Shown here: positions 51,526-60,141 of the stretch, piece after piece
Position numbering within the stretch: position 1 is the first letter of the stretch
Layout of the letters: every line of letters begins with the position of its first letter
Source of the DNA: Streptomyces venezuelae
GTDB taxonomy: Bacteria > Actinomycetota > Actinomycetes > Streptomycetales > Streptomycetaceae
Reading direction: 5' to 3'
Length of the DNA stretch: 64,000 nt
NCBI RefSeq assembly: GCF_008642315.1
Contig: NZ_CP029192.1
Location: forward strand, 7,130,001-7,194,000
Program-made: the position numbers and the translations under genes
Notes under the pieces: generated by a model
Seen by the model: only the letters and a program-made list of their open reading frames with translations
Database searches by the model: none
Told to the model about the DNA's origin: nothing

Positions 51526-52299
51526 TCAGAGGATGCCGCGGCCGACTCCGCCGCAGACGTCGATGCTGGTTCCAGTGATGTAGGAGGCGCGCGGCGAGAG
51601 CAGCGCGAGGATCGCGTACGCCACCTCCTCGGCCCGCCCGAGCCGCCCGAGCGCCACACCCCGGTCGGCGGCGAGCTCCGCCTGCCACTCCTCGTACGGC
51701 AGACCGGACCCGGCGGCGGCGTGCCGGCGCGTCCACTGCCCGGTGTCGACGAGACCCAGGCAGACGGAGTTGACGCGGATGGCGTCCGGCGCGAGCTCCC
51801 TGGCCAGGGACGCGGAGAGGTTGAGGATGCCGGCGCGGGCGGCGCTGGTGGTGATGAGGCGCGGCTCGGGCTGCTTGGCCAGGACGGCGTTGACGTTGAC
51901 GACGGACGCGGCGGTCGAGGCGCGCAGGTGGGGGCGGGCGGCGTGCAGCGGGTTGAGGACCCCCGCGAACTTCAGCTCCAGCTCGTCGCGCCAGTCGTCC
52001 TCGGTCGTCTCGTCGAAGCGCTTCATCCGGGACTGCCCGGCGTTGTTGACGAGCCCGTCCACGCCGCCGAACGCATGGGCTGCGGCGCCCGTGAACTCCC
52101 GTACGGCGGCGGCGTCCCGTACGTCGCAGGGCGCGGTGAAGAGGCGCTCGTGCGTGCCGATGCTCTTCAGCCGGTCGGCGTCGCGGCCGCAGGTGGCGAC
52201 GTTCGCGCCCTCGTCGAGCAGGGCGCGGACCGTGGCCAGGCCGACGCCCGAGCTGCCGCCGGTGACCAGATAGGTCCGGTCGGCGAGGCCCAGATCCAT
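51526..52299 (-). CDS. short-chain dehydrogenase/reductase lacking the catalytic Ser-Tyr-Lys
   Basis: A 257-residue SDR with a normal cofactor loop (TGGSSGVG), DVR and NNAG motifs. Aligned without gaps to the SDR encoded next door, the catalytic residues are replaced: Ser by Ala138, Tyr by Thr151, Lys by Arg155 (region RLITTSAARAG). Classical reductase chemistry is therefore unlikely, and it may bind NAD(H) as a partner or catalyse a different reaction. ATG 52299. The C-terminus ITGTSIDVCGGVGRG is otherwise typical. Confidence 0.88.
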   Translation of the reverse strand: MDLGLADRTYLVTGGSSGVGLATVRALLDEGANVATCGRDADRLKSIGTHERLFTAPCDVRDAAAVREFTGAAAHAFGGVDGLVNNAGQSRMKRFDETTEDDWRDELELKFAGVLNPLHAARPHLRASTAASVVNVNAVLAKQPEPRLITTSAARAGILNLSASLARELAPDAIRVNSVCLGLVDTGQWTRRHAAAGSGLPYEEWQAELAADRGVALGRLGRAEEVAYAILALLSPRASYITGTSIDVCGGVGRGIL

Positions 52300-52318
52300 G
52301 ACGGTGTTCTCCCGTGGG

Positions 52319-53059
52319 TCAGTTCATGGTGAAGCCGCCGTTGACGGCGACCACCTGTCCGGTCAGGTAGCGGGACTCCTCGGAGAGGAGGAAGGCGGCG
52401 AGCCCGACCAGGTCGTCGGGCCGCTGCGGGCGTGCGATGGCCCGGCGCGCCCGGTACAGGCCGTGCCGTTCGGCCGGCACCGTCTCGGTCGCCTCGCACT
52501 CGGTGAGGCCCGGCGCCAGCGCGTTGACGGTGATGCCGCGCTCGCCGAGCTCCCGCGCCATGGCCCGGGTGAGGGCGATGACGGCACCCTTCGACGCGAT
52601 GTAGTGGGCGAGTCGCGGGGAGCCGTACAGGGCCGCGTCCGACGCGATGTTCACGATGCGCCCGGTGGGCCCGAACAGCGGGAGCAGGATCTTCGCGACG
52701 AGCCAGGGCCCGCGTGCGTTGACCGTCATCAGCCGGTCCCACGCCGCGATGTCGATGTCCTGGAACTCCCTGCCGCCCACGCCGTTGGCGAGGGCCGCGT
52801 TGTTGATGAGTCCGTACAGCGGCCCCATGTCGCCCACCGCGTCGGCGAGTTCCCCGGCCGACGCGGGGTCGGCGACGTCGCAGCGCACGAAGTGGGCGTC
52901 GAGCCCCTCGGCGCGCAGCTCCCGCGCCGCCCCCGCACCGCGTCCGGCGTCGAGCTCGGCGACGACGACCCGGAAGCCGTCGGTGCCCGCCCGGCGGGCC
53001 ATGGCGAGCCCGAGCCCGCGGCCCGCCCCGGTGAGCACGACGGTGCGCGGGTCAGTCAC
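52319..53059 (-). CDS. short-chain dehydrogenase/reductase (catalytic)
   Basis: A 246-residue classical SDR: TGAGRGLG cofactor loop, NNAA, and an intact triad (Ser in NIASDAA, Tyr and Lys in HYIASK). It oxidises or reduces a hydroxyl/keto group; in a ring-degrading operon a cis-diol or hydroxy-acid dehydrogenase role is possible. GTG 53059 overlaps the cupin gene end by eight bases. Confidence 0.92.
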   Translation of the reverse strand: MTDPRTVVLTGAGRGLGLAMARRAGTDGFRVVVAELDAGRGAGAARELRAEGLDAHFVRCDVADPASAGELADAVGDMGPLYGLINNAALANGVGGREFQDIDIAAWDRLMTVNARGPWLVAKILLPLFGPTGRIVNIASDAALYGSPRLAHYIASKGAVIALTRAMARELGERGITVNALAPGLTECEATETVPAERHGLYRARRAIARPQRPDDLVGLAAFLLSEESRYLTGQVVAVNGGFTMN

Positions 53060-53573
53060 GGGTCACGCCGTGCATCGGCGAGTACTCCGGGTACGACGGC
53101 ACCTGCGGCTTCCGCGTGCCGATGACGACGCAGAACAGGGCGTCGGTGTCGCCCTCGTTCTTCAGCGACCGGGTCACCCCGGCCGGGACGACGATCATGT
53201 CGCGGTAGCCGAGCGTGCGGTACTCGACCTCGTCGGGGCCCCGGTGCACGCCGACCCTGACCTCGCCCTCCAGGACGAAGAAGGCCTCCTCCACGTCGTG
53301 GTGGGTGTGGGCGGGCCCTTCGGCGCCGGGCGGCAGCAGCATGTTGGAGAAGGTGAAGCCGCCGGAGGGCAGGATGCGGCTGTCGCCCTCGTGGTCGCCG
53401 GTGGCGCCGGAACCCACGTAGCGGATCTGGCCGCGGCGGTACTGCGGGCCCGCCTTCTCCTGGAAGGAGAGGGTGTCGAAGTCCGCGACGCGCGAGTCCT
53501 TCGACGCGATGAGGGAGTCGGTGTAGCGGGCGAGGTCGCCGCCGTTGTCGTACGCGGTCGTGGTCAGAGGCAT
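53052..53573 (-). CDS. cupin-domain protein
   Basis: A 173-residue cupin. Metal motifs are HTHHDVEEAFFVLEGEVRVGV and the second half YRDMIVVPAGVTRSL, where one His of the second motif appears missing. Possible roles are an isomerase or dioxygenase-like metalloenzyme in the pathway. It shares its first residues (TTAYDNGGDLARY) with a pattern also seen at the start of the ThDP enzyme (MRYDNGGDLL), probably by chance. ATG 53573, 3 bases after the hydrolase gene. Confidence 0.85.
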   Translation of the reverse strand: MPLTTTAYDNGGDLARYTDSLIASKDSRVADFDTLSFQEKAGPQYRRGQIRYVGSGATGDHEGDSRILPSGGFTFSNMLLPPGAEGPAHTHHDVEEAFFVLEGEVRVGVHRGPDEVEYRTLGYRDMIVVPAGVTRSLKNEGDTDALFCVVIGTRKPQVPSYPEYSPMHGVTRD

Positions 53574-53576
53574 GGC

Positions 53577-54374
53577 TCAGAACTCCTGCTCGGGTAGGCG
53601 GTCGGTGATGCGGAGGTGGGAGAGCACCCAGGCGTTGAACCGCCCGGGCTGTTCCTGGTTCGCCAGGTGACCGGCGTCCTTGACGATCACGTAGGCGGTC
53701 TTGTGCAGGGCGCCGGCGAGGACTTGCGAGGCCTCGACGCCGGTGACCCGGTCCTGGTCGCCGCAGAGGACGAGGGCGGGCGCGGTGATCGCGGGGATCT
53801 CCTCGCGCAGGTCGGCGGCGGCCATCGACTCGGCGGCGTACGCGTAGCCGGGCAGGCGCACCGAGGCGGCCATGGTGTCGACGACCCGGGCGACGAGCTC
53901 GGGCGGCGCGTCCGGTGAGACGAGGCGGGGGCCGCGCCGCTCGGCGAAGGCGCGGGGTCCGGCCTCGGCGAGCTCGGCGGCGCGCCGCCGCATGGCGTCG
54001 GCCTTCGCCGGGTCGGTGCCGGAGCCGGGGCCGGAGTCCGCGACGATCAGTGAGTCGACGAGGCCGGGGTGGCGGGCGGCGAGCCGCAGCGCGATCACAC
54101 CGCCCCACGAGACGCCGAGCACGTGCGCCGACGCGCCCCGGGAGCGGATCACCTCGGCCGTCGCGTCCGCGAACCCGTCCAGGTCCAACGGCCCGTCCGG
54201 GTCCGGGGACCTGGCGTACCCCGGTGCGTCCCAGGCGAGGACCCTGAGGTGCCGGGAGAGCTCGGCGAGCTGCGGGGCGAAGGCGGCCGACGAGGAGCCG
54301 ATGCCGTGCAGGCACAGCAGCAGCGGGCCCGACGATCCGGCTTCCTCCACATGGACGGCGGGGGCGGCGGTCAC
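53577..54374 (-). CDS. alpha/beta hydrolase (meta-cleavage-product-hydrolase-like)
   Basis: A 265-residue hydrolase: oxyanion region LHGIGSSSAAF, nucleophile elbow GVSWGG (Ser), acid in CGDQDRVTGV and His in KDAGHLANQEQP. This is the layout of hydrolases that split ring-cleavage products. GTG 54374 overlaps the stop of the upstream gene (GTGA). Together with the extradiol dioxygenase two genes upstream it suggests a meta-cleavage pathway. Confidence 0.9.
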   Translation of the reverse strand: MTAAPAVHVEEAGSSGPLLLCLHGIGSSSAAFAPQLAELSRHLRVLAWDAPGYARSPDPDGPLDLDGFADATAEVIRSRGASAHVLGVSWGGVIALRLAARHPGLVDSLIVADSGPGSGTDPAKADAMRRRAAELAEAGPRAFAERRGPRLVSPDAPPELVARVVDTMAASVRLPGYAYAAESMAAADLREEIPAITAPALVLCGDQDRVTGVEASQVLAGALHKTAYVIVKDAGHLANQEQPGRFNAWVLSHLRITDRLPEQEF

Positions 54375-55168
54375 AGGATCTGCCCCGTCCGCCCGGCGAG
54401 CGCCGCCACCGAGCGCAGCACCGCGTACGGCACGACCTGGCTGGTCGCCGGGTTGCCGGGGTCCGGGAGGTGGGCGACCTCGAAGCGGTACGCGCCGTGC
54501 GCCCCGGACGCCTCGACGACGTGCCGCGTGCGGTGCGCGCCGGGATCGGCGACGACCCTGACCCGCACGGCGTCCAGGTCGCCGACGGCGAGGGCGACGG
54601 ACGCCGCGACGTTCGTCGACTTCGGGAACTTCACGGGGACGTCGCGCGCGGTGCCCGACATGACCTCGACGGGTCCGGTCGCCGAGCGCAGCCGCGCCAG
54701 CAACGCCTCGTCCATCCAGGGCTGTTCGAGGGTGCCCGGCAGTTTCGTGGTGGTCAGCCGCACCTCGTCGAGCGGGCCGAGGGAGCGTACGGCTTGGAGC
54801 AGGTCGAGACCGCCGACCGCGCCCCCGGTGAAGTACACCCGGCCCGGGCCCGCCGCGAGCAGCCGCTTCGACAGCTCCTCGTCGGTGAGCGCGCCGGTCG
54901 AGGCGATCAGCAGGTCGGTCCCGGAGGCCAGGACGCGCTCGCCCCACTCCCGTACGACACCCTGCCCCGCCGCCTCCACGATCAGGTCGCAGCGCTCCAG
55001 GGCCTCGTCGAAGGAGACCTGCGGCGCGGGCGCCGCCTCGCCGAGCGGACGGTTGTCGACGACGCACACCAACTCGGCGCCGGGGAGGCGGCCTTCGACG
55101 AGGGCGGTGCCGACGACGCGGCCGATGGCACCCCAGCCGACGAGCCCCACTTTCCGTACGGTGGTCAT
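54371..55168 (-). CDS. aspartate-dehydrogenase-like NAD(P) enzyme
   Basis: A 265-residue protein with a Rossmann start KVGLVGWGAIG and the AspDH-type core (ASTGALTDEEL, YFTGGAVGGLDLLQA, PKSTNVAASVALAVGD). AspDH homologues interconvert L-aspartate and iminoaspartate or oxaloacetate plus ammonia. In a catabolic operon this hints that the substrate contains nitrogen or that a 2-oxo acid is aminated. ATG 55168; its first four bases overlap the stop of the extradiol dioxygenase gene (ATGA). Confidence 0.88.
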   Translation of the reverse strand: MTTVRKVGLVGWGAIGRVVGTALVEGRLPGAELVCVVDNRPLGEAAPAPQVSFDEALERCDLIVEAAGQGVVREWGERVLASGTDLLIASTGALTDEELSKRLLAAGPGRVYFTGGAVGGLDLLQAVRSLGPLDEVRLTTTKLPGTLEQPWMDEALLARLRSATGPVEVMSGTARDVPVKFPKSTNVAASVALAVGDLDAVRVRVVADPGAHRTRHVVEASGAHGAYRFEVAHLPDPGNPATSQVVPYAVLRSVAALAGRTGQIL

Positions 55169-56091
55169 GCGCGTACTCCTTCCGGCGAGCCGGCCATGTG
55201 GCAGCGGATCTCCTTCGACGGTGGCCCCGCCGTGCCCCACAGGTCCGACAGCTCCGGCACCCGCCGCCACACCTTGGCGATCCAGCGGTCCTCGACGACC
55301 TGCGCGACCTCGGAGGTGTACTCGCAGACGAGCCCGGTCGGATCGGTGAAGTACGAGAAGGTGTTGTTGCCGGGACCGTGCCGGCCGGGGCCCCACTGCG
55401 GGACGACCCCGTGGTGGCGGAGGCGTCCGAGGCCCCGCATGAAGTGGTCGACCGAACTCATCTCGTACGCCACGTGGTTGAGGGAGACCCACTCCGCCTG
55501 GTTGAAGGCGACGCAGTGGTGGTCGGCGTTGCAGCGCAGGAACGCCATCTGGTGCTCGGACCAGTCGGAGACGCGCAGACCGAGCACGTCCGTGTAGAAG
55601 GAGACCGACGCGTCGATGTCGGTGGTGTTCAGGACGGCGTGCGTGACGCCCACGGGCACCGCGCCGTCCCTGCCGCGCGGCGGTACCGCCCAGGTGTCGG
55701 CGGAGAGCTCGACGACGCGGCCCTCGTGGTCGGCGAACCGCAGGCCGTAGCCGCCGCCCACCTGGTCGAGCGGCCCGGGACCGCACAGCGGGACGATGCC
55801 GCGCGCCTCCAGGCGCCGTGCGGCCTCGTCGACCTCGGCGGGGGTGCCGACGGCGAAGGAGAGGCGGCCGAGTCCGGTCCGGTCGGAGCGGGTGAGCTGG
55901 AGGGCGTGGTGCTCGTCGCCGGTGCCGCGCAGCCAGCTCGCGCTGTGCTCGGCCTCGACGACCTCGAGGCCCCAGGCGTCCTCGTAGAAGTCGGCGGCCT
56001 CCGCGAAGGAGGGGGTGAGCAGTTCGACGGAGCGCAGGGCGCGCAGCCGGGCTATCGGGGGGTGGGCAGAGGCTGTCGGGGGAGGGGGCAT
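55165..56091 (-). CDS. extradiol ring-cleavage dioxygenase, two VOC domains
   Basis: A 308-residue type I extradiol dioxygenase with two VOC modules. The C-terminal module has the iron ligands His151 (GVTHAVL), His206 (LNHVAYEM) and Glu257 (VCEYTSE), with spacings typical for catechol 2,3-dioxygenase relatives. It opens catechol-like rings next to the diol. ATG 56091, 16 bases after the aldehyde dehydrogenase gene. Confidence 0.9.
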   Translation of the reverse strand: MPPPPTASAHPPIARLRALRSVELLTPSFAEAADFYEDAWGLEVVEAEHSASWLRGTGDEHHALQLTRSDRTGLGRLSFAVGTPAEVDEAARRLEARGIVPLCGPGPLDQVGGGYGLRFADHEGRVVELSADTWAVPPRGRDGAVPVGVTHAVLNTTDIDASVSFYTDVLGLRVSDWSEHQMAFLRCNADHHCVAFNQAEWVSLNHVAYEMSSVDHFMRGLGRLRHHGVVPQWGPGRHGPGNNTFSYFTDPTGLVCEYTSEVAQVVEDRWIAKVWRRVPELSDLWGTAGPPSKEIRCHMAGSPEGVRA

Positions 56092-56107
56092 CGGGTGCTC
56101 CAGAAGG

Positions 56108-57634
56108 TCATGCGGCCCAGGGCAGCGGGGTGTCGGCGGTGCCCCAGTACAGGGACTTCTGGCGCTGGTAGGAGCGGATGCCGTCGCGGCCCTTCTCCCG
56201 GCCGAGGCCGCTGTCCTTCATGCCGCCGAAGGGGGTCGAGATGCTGAACTGCTTGTACGTGTTGATCCAGACGGTGCCCGCGTCGACGCGGCGCGCGATC
56301 CGCCACGCCGCCCGGTGGTCGCGGGTCCAGATGCCGCAGGCCAGTCCGTACACGGAGGAGTTGGCCTGCCGTACGAGGTCGTCCTCGTCGTCGAAGGGCA
56401 GGGCGACGAGGACCGGGCCGAAGATCTCCTCCTGGCAGGTCCGCGAGGAGTTCGGCAGGCCGTCGAGGACGGTGGGCAGGTAGTACGCGCCGTCGGCGTA
56501 AGCGGCCCCTTCCGGCGCGGCGCCGCCGCACAGCACGCGTGCGCCTTCCTCGCGGGCGAGGTCCACGTATCGGGCGACGGAGTCCCGGTGCGCGTGGTGG
56601 ACGAGCGGGCCGACCTGGGTGTCGGGGTCCGTGCCGGGCCCGACGCGCAACTTGCACACACGCTCGACGAGTTCGCCGACGAACTCCGCGTACAGCTCGC
56701 GTGCCACGAAGAGCCGTGACCCGGCGACGCAGGACTGCCCGCTGGAGGAGAAGACCCCGAACATCACCCCGGCCAGGGCCTGTTCGACGTCCGCGTCGGC
56801 GAGGACGACCGTCGGGGACTTGCCGCCGAGCTCCAGCGATACGGGCATGAGCTTGTCGGCGGCGGCGTGCGCGAGGGTCCGGCCCGTCGCGGTGCCACCG
56901 GTGAAGGTGACCTTGCCGACGTGCGGGTCCCGCACGATCGCGTCGCCGACGATGCTGCCGCGCCCCGGCAGGACGGACAACAGGGCCGCGGGCAGGCCGA
57001 GTTCGTCGAGCGCCGTGCTGACCAGGCGGCCGAGAGCCAGCGAGACCAGCGGGGTCCACTCGGCGGGCTTGAGGAGGACGGCGTTGCCGCCCGCGAGCGC
57101 GGGGGCGAGTTTCTGCGCGTCGCTCGCGACGGGCGAGTTCCAGGGGTTGATGGCGCCGACGACGCCGATCGGCTCGTACACGCTCATCGTGACGTAGTCA
57201 CCGCGCGAGGGCGTGAGCGCGTCCTCGGCGGTCTCCAGGGCGGCCGCCGTGTAGCGGAACGTCCCGGCGGCGCTCGCGACCAGTGCGCGGGTCTCGGTGA
57301 GGGTCTTGCCGGTGTCGGCGGTCTGCAGCGCGGCGAGGTGCTCGGCGTTGTCGTCGATCAGGGTGGCCACGCGGTGCAGGAGCCGGGCGCGGTGGTGCGG
57401 CAGCAGGTCGCGCCAGCGGGGGTCGGCGGCGGCGCGGGCCGCGGCACCGGCCGCCTCGGCGACCTCCTCGACGGTGACGGCGTGCACGGTGGCGAGCTCG
57501 CGGCCCGTGGCCGGGTCGAGGGTGCGGACGGGGGCGCCCGCACCGCGCCGCCACTCGCCCGCGATGAGCGCTTCGTCCGCGACGGATCCTGCGTCAACGA
57601 CGGCCGCTTCGCCTGCTGCGGGTGTTCGGGGCAT
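56108..57634 (-). CDS. aldehyde dehydrogenase (first gene of catabolic operon)
   Basis: A 508-residue NAD(P)-dependent aldehyde dehydrogenase: NPWNSP cofactor region, catalytic Glu in SLELGGKSP, nucleophile Cys in SSGQSCVAGSR, and EEIFGPV near the end. Its similarity to betaine-aldehyde and hydroxymuconic-semialdehyde dehydrogenases fits oxidation of a ring-cleavage or side-chain aldehyde. ATG 57634 was chosen because of the strong AAGGAGGG site. It heads an operon of 11 genes with overlaps or gaps of at most 46 bases. Confidence 0.92.
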   Translation of the reverse strand: MPRTPAAGEAAVVDAGSVADEALIAGEWRRGAGAPVRTLDPATGRELATVHAVTVEEVAEAAGAAARAAADPRWRDLLPHHRARLLHRVATLIDDNAEHLAALQTADTGKTLTETRALVASAAGTFRYTAAALETAEDALTPSRGDYVTMSVYEPIGVVGAINPWNSPVASDAQKLAPALAGGNAVLLKPAEWTPLVSLALGRLVSTALDELGLPAALLSVLPGRGSIVGDAIVRDPHVGKVTFTGGTATGRTLAHAAADKLMPVSLELGGKSPTVVLADADVEQALAGVMFGVFSSSGQSCVAGSRLFVARELYAEFVGELVERVCKLRVGPGTDPDTQVGPLVHHAHRDSVARYVDLAREEGARVLCGGAAPEGAAYADGAYYLPTVLDGLPNSSRTCQEEIFGPVLVALPFDDEDDLVRQANSSVYGLACGIWTRDHRAAWRIARRVDAGTVWINTYKQFSISTPFGGMKDSGLGREKGRDGIRSYQRQKSLYWGTADTPLPWAA

Positions 57635-57700
57635 GCGGGTGCCCTCCTTGCATCGCTTGCGGGGCGGGGGAGTTGAGGGGGTGCGCTTGGCCGACTTGGG

Positions 57701-57727
57701 CAAGCGCTAGAAATCTAAGGGCTTAAA
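57701..57727. promoter_or_regulatory. AAGCGCTA half site and inverted CTAAGGGCTTAAA operator candidate
   Basis: CTAAGGGCTTAAA (57715-57727) matches the complement of CTTAAGCGCTAAG at 10 of 13 positions, and AAGCGCTA lies at 57702-57709. They sit ~67-93 bases upstream of the aldehyde dehydrogenase start, in AT-rich surroundings where its promoter should be. Confidence 0.55.
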
Positions 57728-57816
57728 TATCTCGGGCGCAAGACCCCGTCGATGAGCGACTGTCGACGATTTCCCTGTACAGGCCCTTGACGCGGTCCTG
57801 AGGGCGAGCGATACAA

Positions 57817-57829
57817 CTTAAGCGCTAAG
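57817..57829. promoter_or_regulatory. MarR-like operator candidate CTTAAGCGCTAAG before the MFS gene
   Basis: CTTA and TAAG arms around AGCGC at 57817-57829, 76 bases before the MFS start. Related sites are at 47031 (marR) and 57715 (aldehyde dehydrogenase side). The 271-base gap 57635-57905 contains nothing else recognisable. Confidence 0.6.
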
Positions 57830-57905
57830 AGACTTTGCGCTCACGCGCCTCTCCGCCCCCCACGCGCCCTTCCGGCCCCCGCCCCCTCAGCAGCGGAGTA
57901 CCCGC

Positions 57906-59342
57906 ATGACGATCGACGCCTCCCCGGACCGCACACCGGACAGCCCCGCCGGCGCCGCCCGCGCCCACATCGCCGCCCGCTTCGAACGCCTCCCCCTGTG
58001 CCGCTGGCACGTCACCGTCCGGCTCATCGTGGGCGCCGTCACCTTCTTCGAGGCCTTCGACCAGCTCCTGATCGCCTACGCCCTGCCCGAGCTCCGCGAC
58101 GAGTGGCACCTCTCCACCTCACGGGCGACGCTGCTGCTCACCGTCGGCTCGATCGGCATGCTCGTCGGCGCCCTGCTCTCCGGCCGCCTCGCCGACCGCA
58201 TCGGCCGGGTGAAGGTCATCGCGCTGTGCGTCGCCGTCTCCAGCGCCGCCAACCTCGCCCTCGCCGCGTCCCCCACGCCCGACGTCTTCATGGCGCTGCG
58301 CTTCGTACAGGGCCTCGCGATCGGCGGCGAGGTCCCGGTCGCCGCCACGTTCATCGCCGAGATCACCCGCAGCCACCGGCGCGGCCGCTTCGTGCTCCTC
58401 TACGAGCTGGTCTTCCCCGCCGGGCTCACCGTCGGCGCGCTGGTCGCGGCATGGGTGGTGCCGGTCCTCGGCTGGCGCTGGATGTACGTCCTCGCCGCAC
58501 TGCCCGGCGTCCTGTGTGTCGTCGTCCAGCGCAAGGTGCCCGAGTCGCCGCGCTGGCTCGCGGACCACGGCAGGTCGGAGGAGGCCGGGGCGGTGATGGA
58601 CGGCATCGAGGCGGAGGTCGAACGGGTCACGGGCAGGCGCCTGCCACCCGTCGGCACGGTGCCGGACCCGGAGCCCGCCGAGGCGGTGCCCGGGGAGCGG
58701 CACGCAGAGTCGGACGAGGCCGCCGCCACCGGACTGCGCGGCCTCTTCACCGGCCGCTACCGCCGCCGCACCCTCGTCATCGGCGTTCTCTGGTTCACCG
58801 GCTACTTCGTCAACTACGGCATCACGTCCTGGCTGCCGACGATCTACCAGAACCGCTACGACCTGTCCCTCTCGGACGCGCTCCTCTACTCCACCGTCAC
58901 GTCCTGCGCGGGCCTGCTCGGCTGCCTCGTCGCCGCGCTCACCGTCGACCGGGCCGGGCGCAGGCGCGTGATCACCGGGTGTCTGGGCGGCGCGGCGGCC
59001 ATGCTGCTCGTACTCGCGTTCCTCGGCGCCCGCACCCCGCTGGAGGTCCTCGCCTGGACGTCGCTGGCCGCGGTCTTCTTCTTCGGCTCCAACATCTGCC
59101 TGTACCTGTACACGCCGGAGCTGTTCCCGACCCGGATGCGGGCCCTCGGCAGCAGCGTGGGCGGCGCCATGAACCGGCTCGGCGTGATCCTCGGCCCGAT
59201 CGTGGTCGGCGCGGTCTACGCGGGCGGGAACGTCACGTCCGTCTTCGTGACCCTCGGCGCGGTGGCCGTGGTGGGCGCCGTCGTCGCGGCGCTCGGCGCG
59301 GAGGAGACGGCGGGGCGGCGCCTGGAGGAGGTCTCCCCCTGA
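57906..59342 (+). CDS. MFS transporter, aromatic-acid/sugar-porter type
   Basis: A 478-residue 12-helix permease. MFS signatures are GRLADRIGRVKVI after helix 2 and DRAGRRRVI after helix 8; AFDQLLIAYALPEL in helix 1 resembles the acidic motif of aromatic acid:H+ symporters, and PESPRWLADHGR and PELFPTRMR are sugar-porter-like. It probably imports the substrate of the divergent operon by proton symport. The cytoplasmic loop between helices 6 and 7 is long (~60 residues). ATG 57906. Confidence 0.9.
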   Translation: MTIDASPDRTPDSPAGAARAHIAARFERLPLCRWHVTVRLIVGAVTFFEAFDQLLIAYALPELRDEWHLSTSRATLLLTVGSIGMLVGALLSGRLADRIGRVKVIALCVAVSSAANLALAASPTPDVFMALRFVQGLAIGGEVPVAATFIAEITRSHRRGRFVLLYELVFPAGLTVGALVAAWVVPVLGWRWMYVLAALPGVLCVVVQRKVPESPRWLADHGRSEEAGAVMDGIEAEVERVTGRRLPPVGTVPDPEPAEAVPGERHAESDEAAATGLRGLFTGRYRRRTLVIGVLWFTGYFVNYGITSWLPTIYQNRYDLSLSDALLYSTVTSCAGLLGCLVAALTVDRAGRRRVITGCLGGAAAMLLVLAFLGARTPLEVLAWTSLAAVFFFGSNICLYLYTPELFPTRMRALGSSVGGAMNRLGVILGPIVVGAVYAGGNVTSVFVTLGAVAVVGAVVAALGAEETAGRRLEEVSP

Positions 59343-59379
59343 CGCCGCCCCCCCGCACCACCGCATGGGGCGCAAGTGG

Positions 59380-60141
59380 TCAGCCGAAGCGTTCGATCCT
59401 GATCCGGTCCACCGGCTGGCCGCCCGCCACCAGCAGCTGCGAGGCATGCTCGGCGAACCCGTTGGAGCCGCAGATGTACGCCTCCCAGCCGCCCTCGGGC
59501 TGCCCCTCCGCGCCGAGGAACGGCGCCAGATGGGCGGCGTTCAGACGGCCCTCGGAGCGGGTCAGGACGACGGTGGCCTCGTCCCCGTACTCGTCCGCGT
59601 AGATCAGGTCGGCGGGCGTGCGCGCCGAAACGACGAGCCGCACCGGCACGTCGAGCCCCGCGAGCCGCTGGTGCCGGACCATCGACATCAGCGGCACCAC
59701 GCCCGAGCCGGCCCCGAGCAGCAGCGCGGGACGGTCGCCGGGCCAGGCGAAGAAGCCGGACAGCGGCCCGCGCACCTCGACCGTGTCGCCGACGTGCGCC
59801 ACGGTGTGCAGATGCCCCGACACCTCGCCGTCCGGCACGTGGTCGAGGGTCAGCTCGATCTCGCCGCTGCCGTCGGGCGCGGAGGCGATCGAGTAGTGCC
59901 GCTGGGCGACGTAGCCGTCCTCGGCGGTGAGCCGCAGCATCAGGTGCTGGCCCGGCAGATGCCCCTGCCAGTCGGGCACCTTCAGACGGAACGTCGAGAC
60001 GAGCGGCGTCTCACGGCGGATCTCCACGACGGTCGCCCGCTGCCACACGGCCGCGGAACGGTTGCTCACCTCGATGCGGCCGGGCACGGCGAACGCCGTC
60101 GGCGGCACGAAACGCTCCTGGAGGCTCTGTGGATCAGTCAC
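59380..60141 (-). CDS. FAD/NAD oxidoreductase partner of the sulfite-oxidase-like protein
   Basis: A 253-residue ferredoxin-reductase-fold protein without an iron-sulfur domain: FAD motif RHYSIASAP, NAD-site GAGSGVVPLMSMVRH and CGSNGFAEHAS. Genes like this follow sulfite-oxidase-like molybdoenzymes in actinobacteria and probably exchange electrons with them. GTG 60141 overlaps the upstream gene by eight bases. It converges on the MFS gene. Confidence 0.88.
   Translation of the reverse strand: MTDPQSLQERFVPPTAFAVPGRIEVSNRSAAVWQRATVVEIRRETPLVSTFRLKVPDWQGHLPGQHLMLRLTAEDGYVAQRHYSIASAPDGSGEIELTLDHVPDGEVSGHLHTVAHVGDTVEVRGPLSGFFAWPGDRPALLLGAGSGVVPLMSMVRHQRLAGLDVPVRLVVSARTPADLIYADEYGDEATVVLTRSEGRLNAAHLAPFLGAEGQPEGGWEAYICGSNGFAEHASQLLVAGGQPVDRIRIERFG

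Noticed and set aside
52319..53059. Second SDR considered catalytically defective like its neighbour
   Set aside because: Its Ser, Tyr and Lys are all present (NIASD and HYIASK).
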